Assembly: GCA_003154555.1 (NCBI GenBank)
Contig: PMDT01000213.1
Location: 7,701 to 17,556, forward strand
DNA from: Spirochaetaceae bacterium
GTDB lineage: Bacteria; Spirochaetota; Spirochaetia; SZUA-6; Fen-1364
Length of the DNA stretch: 9,856 nucleotides
Reading direction: 5' to 3'
Shown here: piece by piece, positions 1 through 7,223 of the stretch
How positions within the stretch are numbered: position 1 is the stretch's first letter
Layout of the letters: each line of letters starts with the position of its first letter
Made by a program: the position numbers and the translations under genes
The notes under the pieces: model-generated
What the model was told of the DNA's origin: nothing
The model's database searches: none
What the model saw: the letters and a program-made list of their open reading frames with translations, nothing else

Positions 1-2
1 GC

Positions 3-1112
3 ACCATGGCCATCAGCGAGACCTCCCTCAAGGACGTGTTGCTTTTCACGTTTGACGAGATCAACAAGGCCGGCGGCGTCCTGGGAAAGCAGCTCCAGCT
101 TATCATCGTGGACGATGAAGGCAAGGGCGACAAGGGCGTGGCAGCCATCGAGAAGCTCGCCACGGTGGACAAGGTCGACGTGCTCATCGGCGGAATAGCC
201 TCGGGCGTCGCACTTGCCCAGGTGCCGACCATGAAGAAGTACCAGATCGTCACGGTCGCCACAGGCGCGGCGGCCAGCACGACCGTGGAAAAAGCTCTCG
301 GACCGAGCCCCGACTCCGACTGGTATTTCCACCTGCATCCGTGGGATTACAACCAGGGACAGAGCTACGCGGACGGCTGGGACGCTATTCAAAAGAAGTA
401 TCCCGCCATCAAGATCAACCGCATCTTCCTTGCCTATGAGGAAGGGGCGTTTGGCAAGTCGTCCTTCGATGCGTCCAAGGCCATTTTCGGCACCCGCTAC
501 CAGTTCGACGGCGCCTCGTTCAAGAGCGCGCTGCAGGGCGGCAGCGATTATTCGGCCGTGCTCGAGGCGGCAAAGGAGTTCAAGCCCGATCTCTTTCTCT
601 GGGCCGGCTATGCCCAGGACGCCCTGCCCCTGCTGGAACAGTCGAAGGCAATGAAGTTCTCCCCGCCCGTCTATCTCGGGGCACCTCCCGCGTGGCCCGC
701 GGACATGAGCAAGTCGCCCCTGGCGGAAAACGTCATGCTCTACGGCATGTGGGCACAGTCGATCAACGACATCAGCGCCGCGAGCAAGAAGTTCTACGAC
801 GCCTACGTCAAGGCAGTGGGAACGGCACCGACGAGCTACTTCGCCGCGCTCTCCTACAGCGCGGTCTATATCGTCGCGGATGGCATCAAGCGCGCCGGCG
901 GCACGGACAAGGCGAAGCTGATCGCCGCGCTGGAGGCGACGAAATACGCCTCCCCGCTCGGTGAGACCATCACCTTCAGCCCTTCGAACATCATCAAGCA
1001 CCAGGGCATCCGCAACCAGAAGATCCTTCAGTGGCAGAACGGACGACAGGAAGTCATCTGGCCTTTCGAGGTCCAGTCGAAGCCAATAGTCTACCCGTTC
1101 CCTGCCTGGTAG
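3..1112 (+). CDS. ABC transporter periplasmic ligand-binding protein, LIV/HAAT type (5' partial)
   Basis: Soluble receptor that would capture a small organic ligand in the periplasm and deliver it to the LivHM-like permease encoded next. The reading frame is open to the left edge. The ATG at 6 lies inside the mature domain, just before a helix that in this family follows the first beta strand, so the true start and signal peptide are outside the window. Visible family features are the first-lobe segment INKAGGVLGKQLQLIIVDDEG, the VDVLIGGIASGVALA segment that normally contacts ligand, the second-lobe segment FKPDLFLWAGYAQDALPLLEQ and the late segment SYSAVYIVADGIKRAGGTD. These fit the Peripla_BP_6 fold (type I periplasmic binding protein). 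About 369 residues are seen, so only the N-terminus is missing. Ligand cannot be read from sequence; aromatic or acyl compounds are as likely as branched-chain amino acids, given the hydrolase and thiolase downstream. Confidence 0.93.
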   Translation, partial: TMAISETSLKDVLLFTFDEINKAGGVLGKQLQLIIVDDEGKGDKGVAAIEKLATVDKVDVLIGGIASGVALAQVPTMKKYQIVTVATGAAASTTVEKALGPSPDSDWYFHLHPWDYNQGQSYADGWDAIQKKYPAIKINRIFLAYEEGAFGKSSFDASKAIFGTRYQFDGASFKSALQGGSDYSAVLEAAKEFKPDLFLWAGYAQDALPLLEQSKAMKFSPPVYLGAPPAWPADMSKSPLAENVMLYGMWAQSINDISAASKKFYDAYVKAVGTAPTSYFAALSYSAVYIVADGIKRAGGTDKAKLIAALEATKYASPLGETITFSPSNIIKHQGIRNQKILQWQNGRQEVIWPFEVQSKPIVYPFPAW

Positions 1113-1128
1113 CAGCGGATCGGCATTC

Positions 1129-1157
1129 GCGGTCCGGTCGCAGTGCGGCCGGACCGC
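1129..1157 (+). promoter_or_regulatory. Intercistronic hairpin between binding-protein gene and livH
   Basis: Perfect 9-bp inverted repeat, GCGGTCCGG (1129-1137) and CCGGACCGC (1149-1157), around an 11-nt loop. No T run follows, so it is not a classic intrinsic terminator. A second short hairpin (GCCGC 1166-1170 / GCGGC 1177-1181) abuts the livH SD sequence. In binding-protein-dependent transporters such stems often protect the upstream mRNA or thin out downstream transcription, so that the receptor outnumbers the permease. The structure is seen in sequence; the role is inferred. Confidence 0.5.
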
Positions 1158-1196
1158 CTGTTAACGCCGCACGCTCGCGGCAGGGGGCATCCGGGG

Positions 1197-2123
1197 ATGG
1201 CGGTGAAACGCTCGACGATCCTGTGGGCAGCTGTCGTGGCGGCAGCGGTCGTCCTGATCCTGCTCTGGAAACCCACCGTACTGGTGTATGGCGTGCAGAG
1301 GGCGGGCCTCTACGCGGCTGTCGCAATCCCCATGGCGCTCGTGCTCGGCATCGTCCACATCGTCAATCTCGCCCACGGCGAGCTCATGATGGTGGCCGCC
1401 TATCTTGCCTATTTCGTCGCGAACCGGCTCCTCGGTCTCGACCCCTTTGTCGCCATGGTCCCCGTGGCTCTCGTCATGGCGGCATTCGGGTGGCTGATCT
1501 ACAAGGCGACGATCAAGCACGCCCTCAAGGCCCCTGAGCTCAACCAGCTCATCCTGACATTCGGCCTCGCCATTGCATTCAGCCAGATCGCCAATCTCGC
1601 CTTCACGTCGCAGTCATTCAAGCTCTCCCTCTCCTACGTCTCTGCTTCCGCGACCATCGGCGATGTGAGCTTCGGCGTTTTCGATTTCGTCTATGTTGCC
1701 GTTGCCGTTCTGCTCGCCGTCGGCTTGCGCCTTTTCCTCCAGCGGACGCGAATGGGCAAAGCCGCCCTCGCAGTGGGCCAGAACCCGCGGGGCGCTGCCA
1801 TCGTCGGTATCAATGTGGACCGCACATACGGCATTATTTTTTCGATTGCCGTCGGGCTGATGGGTATCGTCGGCTCGCTCTTTCTCACCAAGCAGGCCAT
1901 ATTCCCCGGAGTCGGGGGACCATACACCATGAAATCGTTCTGCCTGGTCGCCATGGCAGGTGTCGGCAACATCGTGGGAGTCCTGTATTGCAGCCTCGCG
2001 CTGGGTCTCTCGGAGGCCGTCATCAATGGCATCCGCGGTTACGCGGGTTGGTCGAATATCGTCTTCTTCGCAATCATCATTGCCACGATACTCGTCCGTT
2101 CCTACCGGGAGCGAAAGAGATGA
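1197..2123 (+). CDS. livH: LIV-type ABC transporter permease, LivH-like
   Basis: Inner-membrane permease of a HAAT-family importer (BPD_transp_2), about 308 residues, expected to pair with the LivM-like protein. The ATG at 1197 is preferred over the in-frame ATG at 1143 because it has an AGGGGG SD at 1182-1187 with 9-nt spacing, and because the extra 18 residues are Arg/Pro-rich and unlike the family N-terminus. Hydrophobic spans run along the whole length. The family segment GIVHIVNLAHGELMM lies at about residues 51-65. The cytoplasmic coupling loop MGKAALAVGQNPRGAAIVGIN begins near residue 186 and should contact the ATPases. The C-terminal helix ends with the basic tail SYRERKR. The stop overlaps the next start as ATGA (2120-2123), which implies translational coupling. 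Confidence 0.92.
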   Translation: MAVKRSTILWAAVVAAAVVLILLWKPTVLVYGVQRAGLYAAVAIPMALVLGIVHIVNLAHGELMMVAAYLAYFVANRLLGLDPFVAMVPVALVMAAFGWLIYKATIKHALKAPELNQLILTFGLAIAFSQIANLAFTSQSFKLSLSYVSASATIGDVSFGVFDFVYVAVAVLLAVGLRLFLQRTRMGKAALAVGQNPRGAAIVGINVDRTYGIIFSIAVGLMGIVGSLFLTKQAIFPGVGGPYTMKSFCLVAMAGVGNIVGVLYCSLALGLSEAVINGIRGYAGWSNIVFFAIIIATILVRSYRERKR

Positions 2124-3085
2124 GAAGACCGCTTTCGTTCCTCATCCCCCTGCTCGCCCTCGCAGCCGCGGCACTTCTTCCACTCGTCTCGGGCCCCTAC
2201 CCGCTTGCGGTAGCGCGGAGCGTGCTCACCTACATGGCCCTTGCCATAAGCTGGGACATGCTCCTGCGCTCGGGGCAGATCTCGTTCGGCATTGCGGGCT
2301 TCTTCGGGCTCGGGGCATACGCGGCGGCTCTTTCCGTGCTGCGGGGAGGAATGTCACCGATTCTTTCCATTCTTTTTGCAGGAGTTTTTGCCGGAGCTGT
2401 GGCGCTGATACTCGGCCTGGTCATCCTGCGGCTGCGCGCGGTGTACTTCAGCATCACGACCCTGGCACTGGCCGAGATATTCCGGGTCATCATCCAGAAC
2501 TGGTCGGATTTCACGGGCGGCCCGGAGGGTCTCGTCCTGCCGAAGCTTATCTTCAACGGGGAATCAAAGTCGCTGTACTGGCTCGTGCTCGCGGCGGTGG
2601 TCATCGCCTGCGCGGCATCAACGATGTTCGAAAAATCCCGCATCCGCCTCGCACTGAGCGCAATCCGAAACAATGAGCAGAGCGCGGCAGCGAGCGGAAT
2701 CGGCATATTCAAGTATCTCCTGGTCGCGTTCGTCGTGAGCTCGTTCATCCAGGGCATCGTCGGTGGCATCCAGCTCCAGGGCTACGGCTTTGCATCCCCC
2801 GATGCAGTATTCGACTCGAACTATACGCTCCTCCCGCTCGCAATGGCGCTCCTGGGGGGAATACACGGCACCCCGGGGCCCGTGATCGGCGCCTTGCTGC
2901 TGGGCATCGCCGCCGAGTTCCTCAAGCTGCACATTCCGTACGGTCATCTCGTTGTCTATGGCATCATCATCGTCCTCGTAATCCTTTTCATGCCGCAGGG
3001 CTTGTACGGCCTGCTGCGCAGCCGCCGTCATGCCGTCGCACCCGTTGCGGAGAATCGCGTCGACGCGGGCGCGTGGGGGAAGTGA
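2120..3085 (+). CDS. livM: LIV-type ABC transporter permease, LivM-like
   Basis: Second inner-membrane permease, 321 residues. The start is placed at the ATG overlapping the livH stop (ATGA), with GGGAG at 2107-2111 and 8-nt spacing. A longer in-frame start at 1988 would add 44 residues lying inside livH with no membrane character. Family features include SWDMLLRSGQISFGIAGFFGLGAY near the N-terminus, the coupling loop SRIRLALSAIRNNE at residues 173-186, the GGIHGTPGPVIGA turn from about residue 246, and the C-terminal MPQGLYGLLRSRR. The last segment matches the common family ending P-x-G-L-x-G-L-L-R. Its stop shares a base with the next start (TGATG at 3083-3087). Confidence 0.92.
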   Translation: MRRPLSFLIPLLALAAAALLPLVSGPYPLAVARSVLTYMALAISWDMLLRSGQISFGIAGFFGLGAYAAALSVLRGGMSPILSILFAGVFAGAVALILGLVILRLRAVYFSITTLALAEIFRVIIQNWSDFTGGPEGLVLPKLIFNGESKSLYWLVLAAVVIACAASTMFEKSRIRLALSAIRNNEQSAAASGIGIFKYLLVAFVVSSFIQGIVGGIQLQGYGFASPDAVFDSNYTLLPLAMALLGGIHGTPGPVIGALLLGIAAEFLKLHIPYGHLVVYGIIIVLVILFMPQGLYGLLRSRRHAVAPVAENRVDAGAWGK

Positions 3086-3804
3086 TGTCGACACTGGAGA
3101 CACGGGGACTCACAAGACGTTTCGGAGGCCTCGTCGCGGTGAATAATGTCTCGTTCAGTCTCGATCGCGGGGAGATACTGGGAGTCATCGGACCCAACGG
3201 CTCGGGCAAGACCACGTTCATCAACCTCGTGTCGGGCGTTTATCTGCCCAGCAGCGGAAGCATCATGTTCAAGGGCCGCGACATCACCAGCGATGCCCCG
3301 CACCTGCGCGCGCGCGCGGGCATCGCGCGGACATTCCAGCTCATCCACCCGCTCCAGAGCCTGACGGTGCGGGAGAATGTGATGCTCGGCTTCCTCTTCA
3401 GCAGGGGCATGCGCCTTCGACAGGCGCGCGTTGAGGCGGATACGATCTGCGGCTCACTCGGCCTGGAACGGCTGGACCGCGGTGTCGCCGAAATAACCAT
3501 GCTGGAAACGAAAAAGATGGAGATCGCCCGGGCCCTTGCGAACAACCCCGAGATTCTTTTTCTGGACGAGGTCATGGCCGGTCTCAACGTCGATGAGACT
3601 CGGGAGATGGTCGGGCTCGTGCAGTCCGTGAGTCGCCGGCACAATATCGGCGTCGGAGTCGTGGAGCACGTCATGAGCGTCATCCGGGACCTGACCCATC
3701 GCGTGATCGTGCTGGAAAATGGGGAAATCATTGCCGCCGGACCGTATGAGGAAGTTTCCCGCAACCCGCGCGTTATCGCTGCATACCTCGGCGGAGCCGC
3801 CTGA
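3085..3804 (+). CDS. livG: LIV-type ABC transporter ATP-binding protein, LivG-like
   Basis: Cytoplasmic ATPase of the importer, 239 residues. Walker A is GPNGSGKTT (36-44), the Q-loop is the Gln of RTFQL (85), Walker B is ILFLDE (157-162) and the switch His is His195 in VVEHVM. The signature motif is non-canonical: MLETK (139-143) stands where LSGGQ or LSYGQ is expected, followed by the normal helix MEIARALANNPE and the variant D-loop region DEVMAGLN. A LivG subgroup carrying DEVMAGLN and a signature without SGGQ is known to me from family knowledge, so the protein is probably active; the partner LivF-like ATPase keeps an intact signature. The ATG at 3085 is chosen because it overlaps the livM stop and follows GGGGGA (3075-3080); a GTG at 3073 in the same frame is a less likely start. 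Confidence 0.92.
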   Translation: MSTLETRGLTRRFGGLVAVNNVSFSLDRGEILGVIGPNGSGKTTFINLVSGVYLPSSGSIMFKGRDITSDAPHLRARAGIARTFQLIHPLQSLTVRENVMLGFLFSRGMRLRQARVEADTICGSLGLERLDRGVAEITMLETKKMEIARALANNPEILFLDEVMAGLNVDETREMVGLVQSVSRRHNIGVGVVEHVMSVIRDLTHRVIVLENGEIIAAGPYEEVSRNPRVIAAYLGGAA

Positions 3805-4505
3805 TGCTCACGATCAGGAATCTCGAGTGCGGCTATGGCAGGCTCCCCGTTCTGCGGGGTGTGTCATTCGACGTCGGGGCGGAATCCGTCGGTCTTTTCG
3901 GGCCGAACGGGGCCGGAAAGACGACCCTCATCAGCGCGCTCCTGGGCATGGTGCGGCCCACCGCGGGGACATTGGAGCTCGACGGCCAGAATCTCGCTGC
4001 CCTCAGCACGTACCAGATCGCACGCGCGGGCATCGCGCTCGTGCCCCAGGAGAGGGAGCTCTTCCCGGCCATGTCGGTAGCGGACAACCTGGAGCTCGGA
4101 GCCGCCTACATTCCGCATGCACGGGACATGATCGACGAGCGGCGCGAATCAGTGCTTGGCCTTTTCCCGATCCTGAAGGAGCGCTTTCGGCAGCTTCCCG
4201 GGACCATGTCGGGCGGACAACAGCGCATGGTGGCGATAGGCCGTGCCTTGATGGCGAATCCGAAGCTTCTCATCCTCGATGAACCGTCGCTCGGCCTCCA
4301 GCCCTCGATAGTCGCGGAGGTCTTTGAAAAGCTCGCGCAGCTCAAGACGTCGATGTCGATTCTCGTCACCGAGCAGAACGTGCGGGAAAGCCTGAAGGCA
4401 ATTGACCGCGGTTACGTGCTGGAAAACGGGCGTGTCATCCTGGAAGACACCGCCGAGGGCCTTCTTCACAACCCGCATGTCATCAGCTCGTACCTGGGGA
4501 TCTGA
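3804..4505 (+). CDS. livF: LIV-type ABC transporter ATP-binding protein, LivF-like
   Basis: Second ATPase of the importer, 233 residues. Walker A is GPNGAGKTT (33-41), the Q-loop is Gln82 in LVPQERELFP, the signature is MSGGQ (135-139) and Walker B is LLILDE (155-160), followed by P-S-L-G-L. The usual switch histidine is Gln191 in VTEQN, which is normal for LivF rather than a defect. The C-terminal GYVLENGRV segment is also typical of LivF. The start overlaps the livG stop as TGATG (3802-3806). It should form a heterodimer with the LivG-like ATPase, in which this protein supplies the intact signature facing the LivG Walker A site. Confidence 0.93.
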   Translation: MLTIRNLECGYGRLPVLRGVSFDVGAESVGLFGPNGAGKTTLISALLGMVRPTAGTLELDGQNLAALSTYQIARAGIALVPQERELFPAMSVADNLELGAAYIPHARDMIDERRESVLGLFPILKERFRQLPGTMSGGQQRMVAIGRALMANPKLLILDEPSLGLQPSIVAEVFEKLAQLKTSMSILVTEQNVRESLKAIDRGYVLENGRVILEDTAEGLLHNPHVISSYLGI

Positions 4506-4506
4506 G

Positions 4507-4626
4507 ATGCCGCAGGCAGCCATCAACGATGTGAAAACTGGTTGCGAGCTCAGCGGCATGGATGGCGAAACAATCCTTTGCCTGAATACACAAATCTGCG
4601 CCTTCCGTGAAGGGAGCCCCCGATGA
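4507..4626 (+). CDS. Candidate 39-residue micro-ORF, function unknown
   Basis: Short open frame filling the gap between the LivF-like gene and the hydrolase. Several features suggest translation. A GGGGA SD lies at 4496-4500, 6 nt before the ATG. The start is one base after the livF stop (TGAGATG). Its own TGA overlaps the hydrolase start as ATGA (4623-4626), the coupling style used elsewhere in this operon. The peptide has three cysteines (13, 25, 31), no clear membrane span and no domain I recognise. Codons in its second half (CTT, AAT, ACA, CAA) are less GC-biased than in the neighbouring genes. It could instead be an untranslated spacer, a decayed gene remnant or a leader that couples ribosomes to the hydrolase. 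Confidence 0.35.
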   Translation: MPQAAINDVKTGCELSGMDGETILCLNTQICAFREGSPR

Positions 4627-5399
4627 AAAGCGGAAAAGTGAATGTCGGCGATGTGGCAATTCATTACGTCGAGCAGGACGCGGGCGTGCCCGTTCTTTAC
4701 GTGCATGGAAATACCGGCTCCCTGCGGTGGTTCGACCGTGTCATGCAGATCAAGGACGCCAAAACTACTGCGCTCGACATGCCCAATTTCGGCCAGTCTG
4801 ATCCTTTGCACGGCGCCCCGGATATCGACACGTACGCCGACGCGGTAGATGCATTCATCACGTGCCAGGCAATGGACCGTCCGATACTCGTGGGCCACTC
4901 CCTCGGCGGCGCCGTTGCAATATCGCTTGCCGCACGCTTTCCGCGGCGCTTCCGCGGGCTCGTGCTCGTCGATTCGGCGGCTCCCTCAGGCCTCGTGACA
5001 CCAAAGGAGCATCACCCGCTGATAGAAATGATGCGCACGAACCGGGAGGTTCTTGCACAGGCACTTCGCGCCGTGGTCCCCACGCTCAAGGACGAGCCTT
5101 TCTTCAACCTGCTCGTTGACGATGCGGCGAAGATGGCTCCGGCGGCCTGGGTGGGGAATGCCGAGGCCCTGGGACGGTTCGACTATCGTGGACGCTGCGC
5201 GGCCTTCAACGGTCCGGTCCTTGTCATCTGGGGCCGTAAGGACGTCATCGTCACGGAAGCGATGGCAAGGGAGACGGCGGATGCATTTCCGCACGCCCGG
5301 TTGACGATACTGGAAAGCGTCGGGCATTCGGTCGTCGTGGAGGACCCTGCTGTTTTCACCGGTCTCCTGGAAGAGTTCATTCGGACACAGGCGGGATAA
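4623..5399 (+). CDS. Alpha/beta-fold hydrolase
   Basis: Predicted cytoplasmic serine hydrolase, 258 residues, a normal length for single-domain family members. The oxyanion-hole strand VLYVHGNTGS lies at about 24-33. The nucleophile elbow is GHSLGG with Ser93. The acid is probably Asp207 in VIWGRKDVIV and the base His235 in ESVGHSVVVEDP, giving a complete catalytic triad. There is no signal peptide. The SD AAGGGAG at 4610-4616 sits 6 nt before the ATG. Relatives include C-C bond hydrolases, enol-lactonases, esterases and haloperoxidase-like enzymes, and the sequence alone does not separate these. Its position between an importer and a thiolase suggests a hydrolytic step in breakdown of the imported compound (inference). 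Confidence 0.9.
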   Translation: MKSGKVNVGDVAIHYVEQDAGVPVLYVHGNTGSLRWFDRVMQIKDAKTTALDMPNFGQSDPLHGAPDIDTYADAVDAFITCQAMDRPILVGHSLGGAVAISLAARFPRRFRGLVLVDSAAPSGLVTPKEHHPLIEMMRTNREVLAQALRAVVPTLKDEPFFNLLVDDAAKMAPAAWVGNAEALGRFDYRGRCAAFNGPVLVIWGRKDVIVTEAMARETADAFPHARLTILESVGHSVVVEDPAVFTGLLEEFIRTQAG

Positions 5400-5418
5400 T
5401 CAAAGGGAGGTTGCAGCC

Positions 5419-6681
5419 ATGAGCCGCGCCAGCATTATCGGTGCCTACAACACGGCATTCGGCAATTTCGTCCGCAGAGACAAGCAGACGGGCGCCGTGA
5501 CGGATCTGAAGACCATCTACGATCTCATGCTGGAGGCCGGGCGCGGCGCGCTGGCTGATGCCGGTATCGAGGGCAGGGACGTGGACGGCGTCTGGGTGGG
5601 AACATTTGCGCCCGGTCAGTTCGCAAACCAGGAGCATCTGGCGGCATTTGCCGCCGAGATCGACCCGCAGGGGCTTCGCTTCACGCCCATCACCCGCTGT
5701 GAGGCTGCCTGCGCGTCGGGCTCCGTCGCAATCTATGACGCGATCAACGCAATCGAGGCGGGGCGCGCCCGCGTCGCCCTGGTCATGGGCGTCGAGAAGA
5801 TGAACCTGCTCGACACGAAAGGCGCCACGCACGCTCTTGCCACGGCGTCGTACTGGCCCGACGAGGGATTGAAGGACATCACGTTCCCCCGCCTGTTCGC
5901 GGAATACGCCAAAGGTTATGCGGCCCGCTACGATCTGCCGGCCGAAACATTGGCGCGCATTCTCGCGACGGTTTCGGCTTTGTGCTACCGCAACGGCGTG
6001 GACAACCCGCTTGCACACTTCGGCAAGGGCGGGCCGTCAGACAGGCTCGGGCTCTTCACTGCTGATGCAATACTCGCCCTGACCCCGGAAAAGAATCCGA
6101 TGATTGCAGAGCCTCTGCGGCTCCACGACTGCTCGCTCGTGAGCGATGGCGCAGCGGCCGTGGTCATCATGCGCACGGAGGACGCCGAAAGGCGCGGCGG
6201 CACATCGGCGCGGATTGCCGGCATCGGGCACGCGAACGAGCGCCTTCCCCTCGCGGGCCACGGCAACATGCACGAGCTCCTGGCCGGCAAGGAGGCTGTC
6301 CGCCGTGCATTCGCCGAGGCGGGCGTGTCGATCGCGGATGTCGATCTTGCCGAGGTGCATGACTGTTTCACGATCAATCAGCTCCTTACCACCGAAGCCC
6401 TTGGGCTCTCGAAGGACGGTCGGGCAGGTTTCGATTACCTTGACGGCAGGTTCGGCCGCGACGACCCCGGCTGCTGCGTCAACCTTTCCGGCGGGCTCAA
6501 GGCAAAGGGTCACCCCGTCGGCGCCACGGGTGTGTCAATGCACGCGATGGTCTACAAACAGCTCACCGGTCAGCCGATCGGGGCTGCGCCGTCGAAGAAG
6601 ACACCGGTCATCGGCGTGACATTCAACGTGGGCGGCTCCGGCGTGACGAACTGCGTCACCGTGCTGGAGAGAAGCCGGTAG
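5419..6681 (+). CDS. SCP2-type thiolase (acyl-CoA acyltransferase family)
   Basis: Thiolase-fold protein of 420 residues, likely catalysing CoA-dependent cleavage or formation of a beta-ketoacyl-CoA. The nucleophile is Cys98 in CEAACASGS. In place of the NEAF motif of classical thiolases it has HDCF (His314-Phe317), the mark of SCP2-type thiolases, in which the motif cysteine is thought to replace the C-terminal CxG cysteine as acid/base. The C-terminal GGLKAKGHPVGATG carries His365, and the protein ends NVGGSGVTNCVTVLERSR. The start is firm: AAAGGGAGG at 5402-5410, 8 nt from the ATG and 19 nt after the hydrolase stop. Archaeal-type relatives often work with a DUF35 zinc-ribbon/OB partner; none is encoded here. 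Last gene of the importer operon, with a terminator-like hairpin at its stop codon. Confidence 0.92.
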   Translation: MSRASIIGAYNTAFGNFVRRDKQTGAVTDLKTIYDLMLEAGRGALADAGIEGRDVDGVWVGTFAPGQFANQEHLAAFAAEIDPQGLRFTPITRCEAACASGSVAIYDAINAIEAGRARVALVMGVEKMNLLDTKGATHALATASYWPDEGLKDITFPRLFAEYAKGYAARYDLPAETLARILATVSALCYRNGVDNPLAHFGKGGPSDRLGLFTADAILALTPEKNPMIAEPLRLHDCSLVSDGAAAVVIMRTEDAERRGGTSARIAGIGHANERLPLAGHGNMHELLAGKEAVRRAFAEAGVSIADVDLAEVHDCFTINQLLTTEALGLSKDGRAGFDYLDGRFGRDDPGCCVNLSGGLKAKGHPVGATGVSMHAMVYKQLTGQPIGAAPSKKTPVIGVTFNVGGSGVTNCVTVLERSR

Positions 6682-6702
6682 CCGGCTTTCTTCGGCCTTT
6701 TT
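6671..6702 (+). terminator. Probable intrinsic terminator of the importer/thiolase operon
   Basis: Perfect 7-bp stem AAGCCGG (6672-6678) / CCGGCTT (6682-6688), plus a G-T pair, with loop TAG that includes part of the thiolase stop codon. A shorter alternative stem GCCG (6681-6684) / CGGC (6693-6696) places a stem directly before CTTTTT (6697-6702). Either form followed by the T run fits Rho-independent termination. The overlap with the coding end is tight but not unusual. Confidence 0.6.
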
Positions 6703-6721
6703 GCCCCCTTCGCTCCAAAGC

Positions 6722-6750
6722 TTGACGCTTGCAGGGTCACTCCATAGCTT
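6722..6750 (+). promoter_or_regulatory. Predicted sigma70-like promoter for the DoxX gene
   Basis: TTGACG (6722-6727, 5 of 6 matches to the -35 consensus), a 17-bp spacer and TAGCTT (6745-6750, 3 of 6 for -10). Transcription would begin near 6757, leaving a leader of about 20 nt before the ATG, with the SD AAGGAGGG at 6763-6770. It lies just past the operon terminator, where a new promoter is needed. The weak -10 limits confidence. Confidence 0.4.
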
Positions 6751-6775
6751 TTCGACAGATGCAAGGAGGGATTGC

Positions 6776-7168
6776 ATGGAAGACGTCGGCAAATTTCTGC
6801 TCCGCCTGACAATAGGCGGGCTTCTCCTTTTTCACGGAATTTCCAAGATCATCCATGGCGTGCCGTTTGGCCCCGCGCTGGCCACCTATCATCTTCCCGG
6901 ATTCGTCGCGTACGGGGTCTACATCGGTGAGGTAGTCGCGCCGGTCTTTTTAATCCTCGGGCTGTGGTCGCGTCTCGCGTCGGTCGTTGTGGCCTTCAAC
7001 ATTGTCATGGCGGTGCTGCTTGTTGCCCACCGCAATGCCTTTGTCCTCCAGCGCTCAGGTGCCTGGGGGCTGGAAGTCGAAGCCTTCTACTTTCTCATGG
7101 CATTCGTCGTGTTCTTCATCGGGGCGGGAAAATTCCGTCTCACGCATGGGGAAGGCATCCTGGCCTGA
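6776..7168 (+). CDS. DoxX-family integral membrane protein
   Basis: Small inner-membrane protein of 130 residues with four predicted spans at about 6-26, 43-63, 67-85 and 101-118. Family marks are FLLRLTIGGLLLFHGISKI at the N-terminus, GEVVAPVFLILGLWSRLAS in the middle and the closing ...FFIGAGKFRL. DoxX-family proteins are associated with quinone-linked oxidation (thiosulfate:quinone oxidoreductase subunit) in some archaea and with redox stress complexes in bacteria, but most are of unknown role. The ATG at 6776 is chosen over the one at 6701 because of the excellent SD AAGGAGGG (6763-6770, 5-nt spacing) and because the 25 extra residues are not membrane-like and would overlap the predicted promoter. 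Apparently monocistronic and convergent with the VOC gene. Confidence 0.88.
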   Translation: MEDVGKFLLRLTIGGLLLFHGISKIIHGVPFGPALATYHLPGFVAYGVYIGEVVAPVFLILGLWSRLASVVVAFNIVMAVLLVAHRNAFVLQRSGAWGLEVEAFYFLMAFVVFFIGAGKFRLTHGEGILA

Positions 7169-7185
7169 GTTTCCTGTCGCAGGCA

Positions 7186-7207
7186 GGGCGGACGCGTACG
7201 CCCGCCC
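7186..7207. terminator. Possible shared hairpin between convergent DoxX and VOC genes
   Basis: GGGCGG (7186-7191) pairs with CCGCCC (7202-7207), with an extra CG/CG pairing inside one mismatch. It sits in the 55-nt gap between two convergent stop codons, where a bidirectional terminator is expected, but neither side has a clear T run. The structure is real; the function is uncertain. Confidence 0.35.
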
Positions 7208-7223
7208 CGCTGCGCGCGCCTTC

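Noticed and set aside
1031..1537. Plus-strand open frame spanning the end of the binding-protein gene and the start of the LivH-like gene
   Set aside because: Out of frame with both genes, Arg/Gly/Pro-rich, and no SD supports it.
4362..4383. Missing switch histidine in the LivF-like ATPase (Gln in VTEQN)
   Set aside because: Gln at this place is typical of LivF proteins, so it is not evidence of inactivation.
4149..4898. Long minus-strand open frame opposite the LivF-like gene and the hydrolase
   Set aside because: It is antisense to two clear genes, has His/Arg/Asp-rich composition without domains, and long antisense frames are common in GC-rich coding DNA.
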